From Trichobilharzia szidati (lineage: Eukaryota > Platyhelminthes > Trematoda > Strigeidida > Schistosomatidae), in the NCBI GenBank assembly GCA_944472155.2, contig OX235277.1, positions 33,304,804 through 33,368,803 of the forward strand: a stretch of 64,000 nucleotides of DNA, written 5' to 3'. Of this stretch, positions 49,380-60,679 are shown one piece after another; position 1 is the first letter of the stretch, and each line of letters begins with the position of its first letter. The notes beneath the pieces were generated by a model, which worked only from the letters and a program-made list of their open reading frames with translations, had not been told where the DNA came from and made no database searches. A program made the position numbers and the translations under genes.

Positions 49380-51910
49380 ATCAAATAATAAGCAGAATAT
49401 CAAACATCAAGGTCCCTCCAATAACGTGTTTAAACAAACGCATTAATTGGGAGAACAATTTGCACAGATTCCTATCTTTCATCAGAAAATTGCTAAAATC
49501 TTTTATATTTCCTTTTACAAAGTATATATATCCTTATTTCATTAATATCATTATTATGACTAATTAAAATTTAATAAATTAAGATAATTTCTAATACAGA
49601 ATGACTTTTACTTCGAAAATATAATTTTTCAATAATTTTCAATACTTCAGTAATATAATTATTAATAATCTAATGCTGATCAGTGGAAGTTGCTGTGGTT
49701 GTTCAATATGATGTCTAAACGCCCACCTAACAAAATCAGAGCTTCTAAATGCCCTAAACTTAAAACTGTAAAGCATAGGTAAAGAAAAAGCAGCCATCAG
49801 GGGTGAACACATCAATGATCTTGAACCAAGCAACTGCTCTAGAAAGCGATTTTAGATTCCTAACCGTAACTTATCCTTAACCCAGCTGTGACCCTAATCT
49901 TTCCCTAAACTAACCTTAAATTAACCATTTATCTCAATTTAATACTCCCACACTCCTTTCAAACGCTTCTCATAAATATTAATGTTACTTGTCTGCGCTG
50001 ATTGAGTTGAGTGTTCTGAGGTCACTGATGTGTATTCGCGCTGATGCTTGTCCGTTGTTCAACTTTCCTAACTTTATCTATTTGTCTAGCATGTCTCTTA
50101 GTGACTCTAGCGTATTATCTAATATTATTACATGATTATTATGACAGTGCTATTATTCCATTCCTAGTGAAACATATGACTTCAGCAGCATATCTTCATC
50201 CCACTCTGTTCTCTGCAGTCATTTTAAGTTTGCTGTAAAATTACCCACAAGATTTTATTCCCTTCTCACTTCACTAGATGTCTTAAAGTAATGTTGTAAG
50301 TTGAAAAGAGGAAGTCTAGTTGTGAAACGTCAACCGCAGGCGTGAAGTTCGAACAAAACTCTCAGTAGTAAAACTAAAATGAAAGCCTAGTCGTTATCTG
50401 GGTGTCAGTGAGTCAGTCACGTTAAAGATCAACGATTGGTATCTATCTATAGGCTGTATTACTTGAAGGAAAATAAATTCTATACGAAACTGAGTGAGCA
50501 GTCTATTTAATGGACTATGCATGTCTTGAATAAATCCTTTAAATAAATCAACAATATTCAAACGTTGTTTTGCAGGGATTTGATTGGTTCCAGGATTTCA
50601 TAATGAACTGACATCGGTTTATGTTGAAATCCTGAAATCAGTAATATGTTAGATGACTGCAGACAATTAACGAGAAGCCGTGAATATAAGCTTTGAACCT
50701 GTCAGCTCTCATTATCACAAAAGTTTGTTTGCGACCTCAAAGGAAATGATTTGAAACTTCTCGAAAACTCTAACCCACATCACCCACTGATGCAGTTAGA
50801 GACGTTACCATTGATTTATTCAAACCTTCACATGACTTGTTGAACTGTAATGGTGTTGATACTTACTGAATCCTGTCAGTCACCTAACTTTATGACCACA
50901 CTGTCAGCTAGACTCACGACATTCGCTGCACAATGATGGCCAATCGATGTAAAATGAAATCAGTCCGTCGTGTCAGTCAAATACCGATTAAATTGTATTA
51001 AAGTAGCGCGTAATTTAATCACTCAGTAGTGCCTGATACACCAAACCAACCTCTTTTCTTCTACAAAATGGAATACATCCTTCAGTACACAGTCTTGAAG
51101 TAGAGAATTTACAAGAAGTCAAGGTGGGATTGAAAACGGAAGACCCAACTAAAACCGAAGAATGACAATATGATTTCATTCTGAAAATACTTCCTTTGTT
51201 TTCTACAGAATGGTATTTGAGATTTGTATATAATTGGTTAAAGAGCAGGAATTAATTAAGTAATGATTTCTAGTGATACCATGTTGTTTTCGTTTGTGCA
51301 TCATAGTTAACGAATTGATCTCTGAACGGTGGGTAATCAATTCACCTTATTTTGACTTTTGATCGACATCCACTGATTAGGTATGTGACAGTGTCATTAG
51401 GGAAAAGTGGAACGAAACTCACGTGAACTGTAATCTTTATACAGAGATTTCCTTTCATAAATTTAAACAGATAAAGAGCATAGAATGGCGCAGAATAGCA
51501 TGAATCCATTGTTGTCTTTAAGCTGCGTACAGCCTGTAATATTCAATGAATTAAATTATAATACAATTTTAATATACTTTTATTTATTAGCAGGAGTCAG
51601 TCCTCCAGTATTAATTACGCATTTATGTTATAAGAAAAAAGTCTCTCGTAGAAAATTGTGGTTAGAGGTGGCAAGTTTGATAAGTCAATGGTAATTACTC
51701 ATTCAGGTGTATTAAAATACAGTGAATAGGACTCGTAAGATCAATCTAAATTGGTGTATAAGAAGTCCAATCAAGAGATGATGTGATACAAAGAGTGAAT
51801 TTCTGTCCTTACGCCAAACTTGGTGGTGATGACGGAAAATATAAATACACATGCAATCAGGAGTGAGGATAGAGTTCCCGTCGATGACATAGTCAGGTAG
51901 TCGGTTGGCC
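49380..51910. other. IQCH 3' flank and sparse intergenic DNA
   Basis: Contains a minus-strand RTE family 1 terminus at about 50155-50280 (CCATTCCTAGTGAAACATAT...CACTCTGTTCTCTGCAG) and a SINE end scrap at 50570-50640 (TTTTGCAGGGATTTGATTGG). No other gene or element recognised. Confidence 0.4.
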
Positions 51911-51911
51911 A

Positions 51912-52115
51912 CTGAATCGGGTCTCAGTGGCTGAATGATATACGACCTTGTCCTGTAACTGGAAGGTCCTGGTTTCGAACCCCAGCGGGTGCGTACTGCT
52001 GATAATTCCCAAACTAGGATGAAACAGCTGTCCAGTACTCCTTGGTTTTCAATGGTTCTCTAACTGATATCAATCCATCGTCTAGCCTCAAACAAATAGA
52101 ATTCCTACAAACTAA
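51912..52115 (+). repeat. tRNA-like SINE, right half
   Basis: tRNA-like head 51920-51990 (CAGTGGCTGAATGATATACG, TTTCGAACCCCAGCGG) followed by the plus-strand hammerhead arm and the family end CTGATATCAATCCATCG. Its left arm is missing, so the palindrome is not universal. Confidence 0.7.
51992..52040 (+). ncRNA. Hammerhead-like motif in SINE arm
   Basis: GTACTG, CTGATAA (51999-52005, one change from CUGANGA), TTCCCAAACTAGGAT, GAAA, CAGCTG, GTC, CAGTAC. Stem I is 6 bp, the GAAA and GTC boxes are intact, and stem II has lost its first pair. Confidence 0.6.
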
Positions 52116-52804
52116 TTCTTAAAAATAGGCTTAATTTTCTTGTTTGTTTTTATCTTAATGTGTAAGGAAAACTGTATATGAACAGATTTACAAGCGAATT
52201 CATTTAACTTCGACATCGACATACAAATACATTGAAATTCTTTTCACAAATTTTACAATCTACTTGAATATAAATAAACAATTGGAATAACATATACATT
52301 TGGAATAATGGCGTCAAACTAGAATGCAATTTATGCGATATAACTATGTACAATAACTATTTTTTCATTTTGGCTTTTGGAAACGAAATCTAAAAAAAAA
52401 CTGACTTCATCAATGAGTGAACTAACTGACGCCAACAGCCTATGTGACTGACTGTGCTTGTATGTAGTAGGCAAGGGTGAGGTGATATTTAAAAACATTT
52501 AAAAGGTCGAATTCATGGTTTGTACACACACGTTTAAAACAAATTTAGACTAATAACTTCAGATAATTTTTCAGATTAAAAAATTAATCTTGAGAAAGAA
52601 AAGAAATGATACAATATCTGTGTGAAAAATTACACGTACATTCATCATGGCTTTATAGCCAAAAACAGTACATATGATACAGTGTACAATTCTCAGCAAT
52701 ACAGTACACATACAAAATTTTATCTGGCTTTCTCTTTACATCAAAAATAAGAAAGGAAAAATATAATGAACAGAACATTTACATTGATAATAATATCAGT
52801 AATG

Positions 52805-53560
52805 TATTATTACTTATTCTCTTAGGTTCCAAGTGGAAAATGGGCTTCAACAACACACAACTACTTCATTCTGTTCTCTGCTGTCTTTTTCATCTGTTAA
52901 CACCATAGGCAAAAGTACTCATTTCCTCCTCACACAATCGTCTAGATACCACCCTTCGATCCACGACCAACTTGTCATTTCGCTTTCAGGTTCCTCTTGA
53001 TGGCCTAGCTTATGTTATGATGTCACTTAACAGTCTTCTACACGTCTGTCCAATCCTTCTCCATTTCCTCCTACATAAGTGGTTCTTAATTAGTTCGTAG
53101 TCTGTCAAAGTTCCTCAGTGTTAGTCATTTTAGGGTCATCTGATCTTCAATATGGACAGAAGGCAGCTGTCTATGAGAGTCTAAAGCATGTTAGAAACAA
53201 CGCTATTGGTGAAACTTACACCAAGTGTCTGAAGAGTAAAGAAGAACGATCTGACATCAGTGTTGGGAATTTGAATCTCGCCCATCATTCGGAGTTTAGC
53301 AGATTCCCATAGTAGTTTCAGAGTGATGAAAGTCTGTCTTGTCTTCCCGATTCCACCCTGACCTTGAATTCCTTATTCATGCTGCCTGCAGTTGAAACGA
53401 TGTTGCCTAGGTAAGTGAACGAGGTAACATCTTCTAGATTTCTTACACGGATGATGGCAACAATATATCATTGGCAGGAGGAACAAACAGAACCGTCTCT
53501 TTAATCTTTTGCAATAACTTAACAGTTTCATGCTCAGCACATATCTTCATCACGTAAAAT
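52805..53560 (-). mobile_element. RTE family 1 3' fragment
   Basis: Terminal TTCCAAGTGGAAAATGGGCT, then the shared C-terminal region (plus-strand CCAATCCTTCTCCATTTCCT, AGCAGATTCCCATAGTAG, TGTTGCCTAGGTAAGTGAAC). Same order as 39225-39920. Confidence 0.65.
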
Positions 53561-54490
53561 TTGTGCCAATGAAGTTATCGTTGAGTTTTTGTATTTAGTC
53601 AAGCAAGCATTAAGTCTTTCATGGAGTTCTACCTGATTAGATGCAAAGTGGGGATTTGTGAATAAAATGAGTTGGGCAAGAGTCAACGTTTCTGCCTCTG
53701 TTGCCCCTTAGAGCCTCAACACTCACCATCGCTAAAGCCTTAAGTGTCTACCACAATAGTACAAAGTATCTTTTTCTTTAAGGGGCCCAGGAAAGATTAA
53801 GGAACGGGGTAGTAAATAAGAATAAAGCAGAATCCCAGACAGATTTAACAAGCTGTGAACGCAGAGGCTAAGTGATAATAGATTATCTGAACTTCCTAAT
53901 GTAGAAGGTTAGACGAAGTATTTTTTCCCCTAAAAATTGGCAAGATGTGGTGGGATAGATTGTATTTTGTTCTATTTTAAGACTATTCAACAAGCTACAT
54001 CTATGATTCCTGGAAAGACTAAAACCAGGACCGTCATGTCCACTACAATTGGAAGAATGAATATGAATCTTTTGGTAAGACTATGCAATCCTTCTTAGTT
54101 CAGATTATTCACGTTGCAGTGAGCTCATCAGGTGCTAGTTTCATTTCATTTCTCAATAATGTTTAACTTCAGGATGGCTTTCTGGAAATTTTATAGGCAG
54201 GTCTGCCATTGGAGAGGATGGGGATAGATACTAAGGGGTGAAATTCAATACTAAAGTTGAAAAACTGTGATCCATCTTATTTCTAAACCGCAGCTTTTAG
54301 GTAAGCTACTTGCTCACAGATCTAACTATGATTATTTCTATACTCTATCTAATATAGACCTATGCGCATACTCTTGCGGCTTATATCAGTCGTTAACCAA
54401 ATATAACTTGAAGTTCAGCATATCCTCGAAAAATCAGCTGCCATTTACATTACTTAGCTGTACTTATGATTTCTCACTGATATTTTTCGA
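53560..54490. other. Intergenic, nothing recognised
   Basis: No exon, repeat or RNA gene recognised. The open stretch at 54267-54557 overlaps a palindromic-element arm at its end and has no protein character. Confidence 0.35.
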
Positions 54491-54494
54491 CTAT

Positions 54495-54605
54495 CGAATA
54501 GGTAACTTCAACTTAGTAAATATAAGAATACAGTTTACACACTGCGATAGAGTATAACTGCATCACAAAAACAATGTTAATTGATAAAACACACACAGCG
54601 GTACA
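54495..54605. repeat. Palindromic-element left arm
   Basis: TATAAGAATACAGTTTACAC, GATAGAGTATAACTGCATCA, TTGATAAAACACACACAGCG: a diverged left arm of the 35174-type element. Another core remnant is at 54890-54960. A U-type repeat lies inverted at 54640-54830. Confidence 0.5.
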
Positions 54606-55229
54606 CTATTATTTCGAAATAATAGAAAAAATCCCCATTTAGACATTTGGAAAACAGAAAGATTGAGCAGCGAAGAAACATTTACTTTTCAATTAGATCC
54701 TCATCTCTGGCTCTACTCTAACATACACGTATAGCATTTTTATTACAATACACAACAGTTTACCAAACAAGTGGCGATATGTTTTTTAACAATAATTAAA
54801 TAGTGTCAAAATGTCAATGGGTTGATAATTAACGAAGAAAATCAATAAACATTTAAAAGGTAGAAATGGTTAGAATAAATTAATTACTGATGAACACGTT
54901 TCTAGCTAGATTTATTGCTCATAATAATATCGAGGCACTCACATAACTTCCGAACTCACTGTGTTCATGGTTATTGTTTTGATGAATAACTCCAGTTAAT
55001 ACTTTGGAGAGTCCAATCTCATTTCATCTACTCTAACAGATTCCTATATTCGTATTTACTTTTCATATCTGGGAAGCCTTTCCATCTTTATGTACCATGT
55101 AGACATTCCATACACCCATGCTTAATTTTGCAGTCATTAAAAGAGGATACGTCGGCTGACTGGCTTCTCGAAGACGAGAGGCTGTGACCACTGAGGCATA
55201 CTATATCAAGTCAAGGCTAAATGGATGCT

Positions 55230-55450
55230 CTTAGATAGTTATGTCATGAATTGACAAAATTAGAATTAGCAGGTGACTGAATTCTAACCCAAGTGGCTGA
55301 ACGGTAAACGAGCTAGTCTTATAACCTGAAGAACCAGCGTACAAACACTGCTGGGGTCTTGAATATGCACTAGGGAACAGTTATGGTAACTAAAACTACA
55401 ATATCTATCGAGTAAGTATTGTCAGGTCTTCAAAGATTAACTGACTGATT
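55230..55450 (+). repeat. tRNA-like SINE, strongly diverged
   Basis: CAAGTGGCTGAACGGTAAACG (A-box-like) and a decayed B-box near 55330; the hammerhead arm is barely recognisable. Confidence 0.45.
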
Positions 55451-55574
55451 TTGACCCATGGCAAAATCTACACTGAAATACATCACAAGATTACATAAGA
55501 CCCCAGTTGTTATTATGCAAATGCACATTGAGTTCAGCTTATTTAGTTGGGGAAATCAGAGAAGTACAACACGT

Positions 55575-55775
55575 AAGATTTAATAAAAGATTTAAGTAGG
55601 AGTTTACATAAATTAACAGCGAGTCACGACAGTGGTTGCCAGGAGATACAATTACATCATTCATGGAGAATAAGTATATTTTATCCTAAAACCTGGACTG
55701 AAGAGGTTGTCCAGAAGAAATTTGAGAGCTTCGCAATTAAATCAACCAGCTCAGAGAACACAATTAATTCAGTAT
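55575..55775 (+). repeat. PLE family C 3' end fragment
   Basis: ATACAATTACATCATTCATG, GAAGAGGTTGTCCAGAAG and CCAGCTCAGAGAACACAATT match the 3' ends after 22330 and 38597. No coding part. Confidence 0.65.
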
Positions 55776-55962
55776 GTATTAAAAGTGCGGTATCTATAAG
55801 AGTAGAGCAATGGATGCGTATCTGATTAAATAGTAAATGTTTCTTCGCTCAGGTATCTCGTCTTCTAAATGTCTGAATAGGGATTTTGTCTATCATAGAA
55901 AATACCCTTTAGAATATTAGAGAAAAAAGGACAAGAAGTACAGACAAGATATCTCGTCGGCG

Positions 55963-56158
55963 AATTCACTCTCAAAAGCTGTACATATACATAAATTTGC
56001 ATACATACAATTATTATTTAATTCCACATCATAACGAAGATGATTAAAAGTGATAATGATTTTCAACTTGACATGAAAGTTCGAAGTTGTGAATATAGAC
56101 TACAAGGGGCTTAGAGACAAAGGTACACAGAATTAGAAAATACTTGTGTTATGTGTAA
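55963..56158 (+). repeat. PLE family D inverted terminal repeat, left (about 196 bp)
   Basis: ACTCTCAAAAGCTGTACATA through ACACAGAATTAGAAAATACT; the inverted partner is 59276-59472 with only scattered differences. Encloses two PLE family D copies. Confidence 0.85.
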
Positions 56159-56225
56159 AATAATTGACATGTTTGGAAGAGCTGCTGGTGAGGTGTACTA
56201 TCAATATACAATTCACTTTCAGTTA

Positions 56226-57570
56226 AATTATCTACAGACAAAAGGATGGTATTGAAATGGGATCCTCCTTGGGCTGAATACTAGCAGACTGTTTCATGGC
56301 TAACCTTGAGAACGGTCCAATAAAAGCGACTGTTGACAATTTACAAGTTTATACAAGGTACGCAGGTAACGTTTTCATCATCTGTGACAATAGTTACGGC
56401 CTTGATCAATTGCTACAAGAATTTAATAACTACAATCCAGTAACAAAATTGACTCTTGAAATGATAAACGACTCTGAAATTCCCTCCTTTGATGTGAAAA
56501 TAATGAGAAGATCTGACGGAGCCTTAAGAAAGTTAGTCCATAAGAAACCTATTTGGAACAGTCAATAAACAACTTTCTACAGCCGGAGACCTGTTGAACA
56601 AAGACGAAATTTAATTGAGTTCATTGGCGCTCGGAATCAAAGCATCTGTAGTCCTGATAACCCAGAAGCATAACTAAGTATTCTGAAAGAAAACTTTATC
56701 CAAAGTGGATGCCCACTGAGATTTATTGACAGGAATATGAAACCAAAAGTTCAGAGGAATGAAACAATACTTGCTCTGAAGAAGAAATTTACATGAACCT
56801 GGATTTCAAGGGAGACAACCTACGATACCCTTGACAGAAGAATTTCAGCATCTTCTCAACAACGCTAAGAGTAGTGTTCTTCACTTGTCGATTGGTCTGC
56901 AGAATCCTTAAGGACATGGTATTGCATCTGACCAATTCCGTGTATATATATTAGTTCACTTTTTGCTGTGGAGCCACCCATATTGGTCGTTCGACGCGTA
57001 TCCTGTCTCAAAGGGTTCGAGAGAAATATTCCGCAGTACTGCAGAAAGGTAGTCGCAGCTATATAAGGAGTGTGACTATGGAATTTCTTGTCAACACTGG
57101 TCATTCCATCTCAACAAACGCCTCCTTCAAAGTAGTCTACGAAGTGAAGAATAACCTGTCGAAGTCACTATGTCCTCGTCTCCTTTGCATCGCTGAAGCC
57201 CTAGCCATTCAGTAAGAAAATCCGGAGCAATGCATACAAAACAAAATTATTCAACCCCACCTACTATCATCGTACCAACCATGTTTGCTTTTCTAACTTC
57301 TTAAAACTCTTGTACTTCTTTACAACTCTTACATAATTCCATATTTTCCGTCATTTCTATGTGCATCCGGATCATATCCTGACCACCCATTAAATTATTC
57401 ATCTCATTACGTAACTCTGATACACTTATTCAACTCGTTTTATGCATTGACTAATATTAACAACTATGTGACAACTCATCACCTTCTTTCATGAAAAATT
57501 GTATATAAGAGCGATTATACAGCTAGAGAAAATGAATTCACTGAAAAAGTCTCTTCGCTGAACTACATGT
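56226..57570 (+). pseudogene. PLE family D copy 1: RT C-terminus plus GIY-YIG
   Basis: Begins at YRQKDGIEMGSSLG-stop-ILADCFMA (RT block), then TRYAGNVFIICDNS, where the catalytic pair position reads GN instead of DD, then IPSFDVKIMRRSDGALRKLV. After frameshifts the GIY-YIG core is VEPPILVVRR-like in one frame and CCGATHIGRST in another, followed by SIRSV, NTGHSISTNASFKVV and CPRLLCIAEALAI, then NPTYYHRTNHV and a 3' UTR to about 57570. The GN change and stops make it dead. Confidence 0.82.
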
Positions 57571-57594
57571 TTCGTTTTTATTAATGTCTGGATG

Positions 57595-58612
57595 GAGACT
57601 GTTCATGAACTTTTGAATTTGTTGAATATATAAAAGATCTGAATGTAAATGGCAAACGCATGTTACCGCTGGATGTGGAATTTCTATTTACCAAAATGTC
57701 TTTCACAGAAGCAGTTTATTTCCTGTGGAATTATATGGAAGACAAGAAACTGAGCATCAAAATACCAACGTCATATCTGAAAGAATTGTTACTTATATGC
57801 ACATTTAATGTACGATTTACCTTCGACGACGATATATACAAACAGAAAGATGGAATTTCCATGAGATCTCCTCTTGGCCCACTTTTGGCAGACTGCTTTA
57901 TGGCCATTCGGAAAATGGGATCTTGAAATCATTGATAGACAAAATATTGTTGTACAAAAGTTATGTCGACGACACTTCTGTAATCTGTCATGACGATTTT
58001 GACCTAAATTGTATCTTCCAAAAGTTTAATAATTGCCGCCATCTTTCAATTAAATTCACAATGGAACTAGAGAATGAATCAAAGATTCCATTTCTAGACA
58101 TCCAATTAACAGGAAGAGATGATAGAACTCTGAAAAGATCTATCCACGGAAAACCATTATGGACTGGCCAACTAACAAACGTCTTTAGTTGTATAACTGT
58201 CAGGAGAAAAAGAGCTATCCTCATCTTACTGGCTCACAGTGTCAGAAGAATCTGCAACATCGAATGTTTAGAAGAGCCTTTATGTCTCAAAATGTCCTGG
58301 CTCAAAATGAATAGACTGCACGTTTCGTGGAGAAAAATGTGAAAATGAAGGCGAAGAGGAAAAAATTCAATTCACTGCCAAAGAAAACACTGTATTCCGG
58401 TGGAGACTTAGATGTAGATATCCTTGAGAGGAGGATCTATAATTCCCTAGGGAAGACGTTTCCTGAAGAAACTGTAAGAGTGATATTTTCTAGCTACCCA
58501 CTGCTTCTAAGCATTGCGGAGGACAAACTTCCGCATATAACTACTCGCTATGCATATATCGCTTCACCTGCTCCTATGGAGCTAGGTATTTAGGTCGTTC
58601 TATATGCGTCCT
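57595..58612 (+). pseudogene. PLE family D copy 2: RT and start of GIY-YIG
   Basis: Starts EFVEYIKDLNVNGKRMLPLD-VEFLFTKM (first catalytic Asp block, LDVEFLFT), then QKDGISMRSPLGPLLADCFM, a frameshift, and YKSYVDDTSVICHDD (intact YVDD), IPFLDIQLTGRDDRTLKRSI. Further frames lead to LDVDILERRIYNSLGKTFPE and the GIY-YIG start CIYRFTCSYGARYLGRS at 58560-58605, where a SINE interrupts it. The better preserved of the two tandem D copies. Confidence 0.85.
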
Positions 58613-58855
58613 TGTGTGCGTTGGTGGTGCAGCAGTAGAATGCTCGCCGACCATGATCCGGGGTTCGATTCTCGGCCAACGCACTCCTTTACCTAGCTAA
58701 GCCAGTTATAAGACTGGTAAAGAGAGAAGGTTAGGCATGAGGCTAGCGACCCATCCTGTAAAAATAAACACCACTGCTACAGAAACTTCAAGCCTCTAGC
58801 TTGAAGTCCTATGTTACACTAGGAACGCAAGGAAATTTAAAAAATGTGCAGCCTT
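58613..58855 (+). mobile_element. tRNA-headed SINE inserted in a PLE GIY-YIG domain
   Basis: Head 58616-58684: 7-bp acceptor-like stem GTGCGTT / AACGCAC, A-box GTGGTGCAGCAGTAGAATG, B-box GGTTCGATTCTC. Body AAAGAGAGAAGGTTAGGCAT and AAACTTCAAGCCTCTAGC. Tail TGTTACACTAGGAACGCAAG, resembling the RTE family 1 terminus. No clear target duplication seen. Confidence 0.8.
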
Positions 58856-59110
58856 TCAAAACGTGGTAGAGGATACTACGCAGTATGGCTGCAAAAAGGT
58901 GGAAACGGTTCAGTCAGAAGTGCTATAAATAAGCACCTCATCAACACCTGCCACAACATCTCAACTAACTCACCATTCTGAATCATTTACAATGTAAACA
59001 AAAAATCAATCAAACACAGTAGTTTTGCAACCTTTTTGTACTATAGAAGCCCTTGCTATGTGGAACGAAAAGTGGGAGCTGTGTGTTCAAAAGAAACTAG
59101 TCCAACCTCT
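58856..59110 (+). pseudogene. PLE family D copy 2: remainder of GIY-YIG
   Basis: Resumes the domain broken at 58612: LQKGGNGSVRSAINKHLINT, CHNISTNSPF and a decayed remainder, matching LQKGSRSYIRSVTMEFLVNT of copy 1. Confirms that the SINE landed inside the element. Confidence 0.75.
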
Positions 59111-59275
59111 ACACTTAACTAGTTCCGTTTGACCGGTTAGTTTTCGTCTTTTTTGTTTTTCATACCCTTCGACTTTCTCTTTTTTTCCAAATCAGTTACA
59201 GATAACTATTATTTTAATTTGCTTCCATGCACATACCGCTTACACTTGTATTCTTTAGAAAAAAAATATATTATA

Positions 59276-59472
59276 CACACAACACAAGTATTTTTTAATT
59301 CTGTGTACCTTTGTCTCTAAGCCCTTTGTAATCTATATTCACAACTTCAAACTTTCATGTCAAGTTGAAAATCATTATCACTTTCAATCATCTTCGTTAT
59401 GGTGTAGAATTAAATAATAATTGTATGTATGCAAATTTATGTATATGTACAGCTTTTGAGAGTGAAATCGTC
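59276..59472 (-). repeat. PLE family D inverted terminal repeat, right (about 197 bp)
   Basis: Inverted copy of 55963-56158. PLEs often carry such pseudo-LTRs in inverted orientation. Confidence 0.85.
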
Positions 59473-59479
59473 AAAAGCG

Positions 59480-59955
59480 TTTGTGATACTGAAAGCAACA
59501 TTTATTTTTCATAAAATATGACATAATGAATCAGTGATCATGGCTTATTTTTCTATTCTTTCAACACTTCTTCTTCAGCAGCTACATCGATGCTGGTATA
59601 CATAAAGTCAGAGGGAAACAAATGATCTACTCACATTATCTAGCCGAGGAAAATCCTCTGACTAATGATTATTTCTTCAGTCGTCTATTTGTTATTTCTT
59701 CAACGTCATCAAGCCTTAAATTTCACCGGAATGAATTCTGGCTGTTCGTTTACTGCGGTATTTTTCACTCAATGACTTCCTTTGTTTTCTAAATCCGCCG
59801 GTATTTCTTTGGGAATATCTATTGTCTTGTAGGCATCTATCTCCTTGGGCTGGAACTCCTCTCCTTGATTGATCATTCTCAATGTGTATCATGATTTAAT
59901 GAGTAGTTCTTCTTTTTTTCATTATTAATATTATCATTATTATAAGTAGTAGTAG
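59480..59955. other. Unassigned, possibly PLE-derived
   Basis: Lies just outside the right family D inverted repeat. The minus strand has a basic stretch FRKQRKSLSEKYRSKRTARI, but I cannot assign it. Confidence 0.3.
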
Positions 59956-59959
59956 TATA

Positions 59960-60185
59960 TAAATTCCTTGGGTTCCGGGTAAATTATAGGGTTTCAGGAG
60001 CATATCTCCACTTCAATCTTCTCTCTTTGACCTTTCTTTTGTTGGATCCACGACTATTCATAAAATTTCATTCCCTCATCACACGAACTCCTCCGTGTCA
60101 CCACTGGATCCACCCCTAACTCATCGCATCCCATGCGAGTTCCACTCAAGTTGCCTCCTAAAATGAGATGTCACTTGCACCTGTA
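59960..60185 (-). mobile_element. RTE family 1 terminus
   Basis: Plus-strand landmarks TTCCTTGGGTTCCGGGTAAA, GAGCATATCTCCACTTCAAT and CACACGAACTCCTCCGTGTC match the other minus-strand family 1 tails. Confidence 0.65.
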
Positions 60186-60679
60186 TAAGTAAACTGTTTG
60201 TTTTCTTATTTAAACTTAGTAATTAATTCATATGCACACGTAACTTCCTAACCAATTTTTTCTTCTTTTTTCATATTATCATTCATCCTTACGTTTATAA
60301 TCAGTATGAATGAAATGCAATATATGCACTAATCATAAGCATTCATGATTATAAATATTCGTTGTTATTCATGGTCATTTACTTTGGAAATTTGATGTTT
60401 AATTTAGTGTTCCACTTATGCATATTGTCACATATACATTATTTTAAACTGTGATCGTTTAACAATATATCCACATATGACTTTTGGAATTCTCATGTCA
60501 GTGGTTTGATATTATTTGAAAAAAATAATAATGTTGTTAGCAAGAATAGTTCATTAATTATTATGGATGCATATAACTGTAGAACCTGATACAGAAATTA
60601 TCAGGAAGTATATGTCTTTTTCAGTCTTTTGAAGCATGTGTATTCACTAAAGTCATTCAAATACATTCTGAATACTTTA

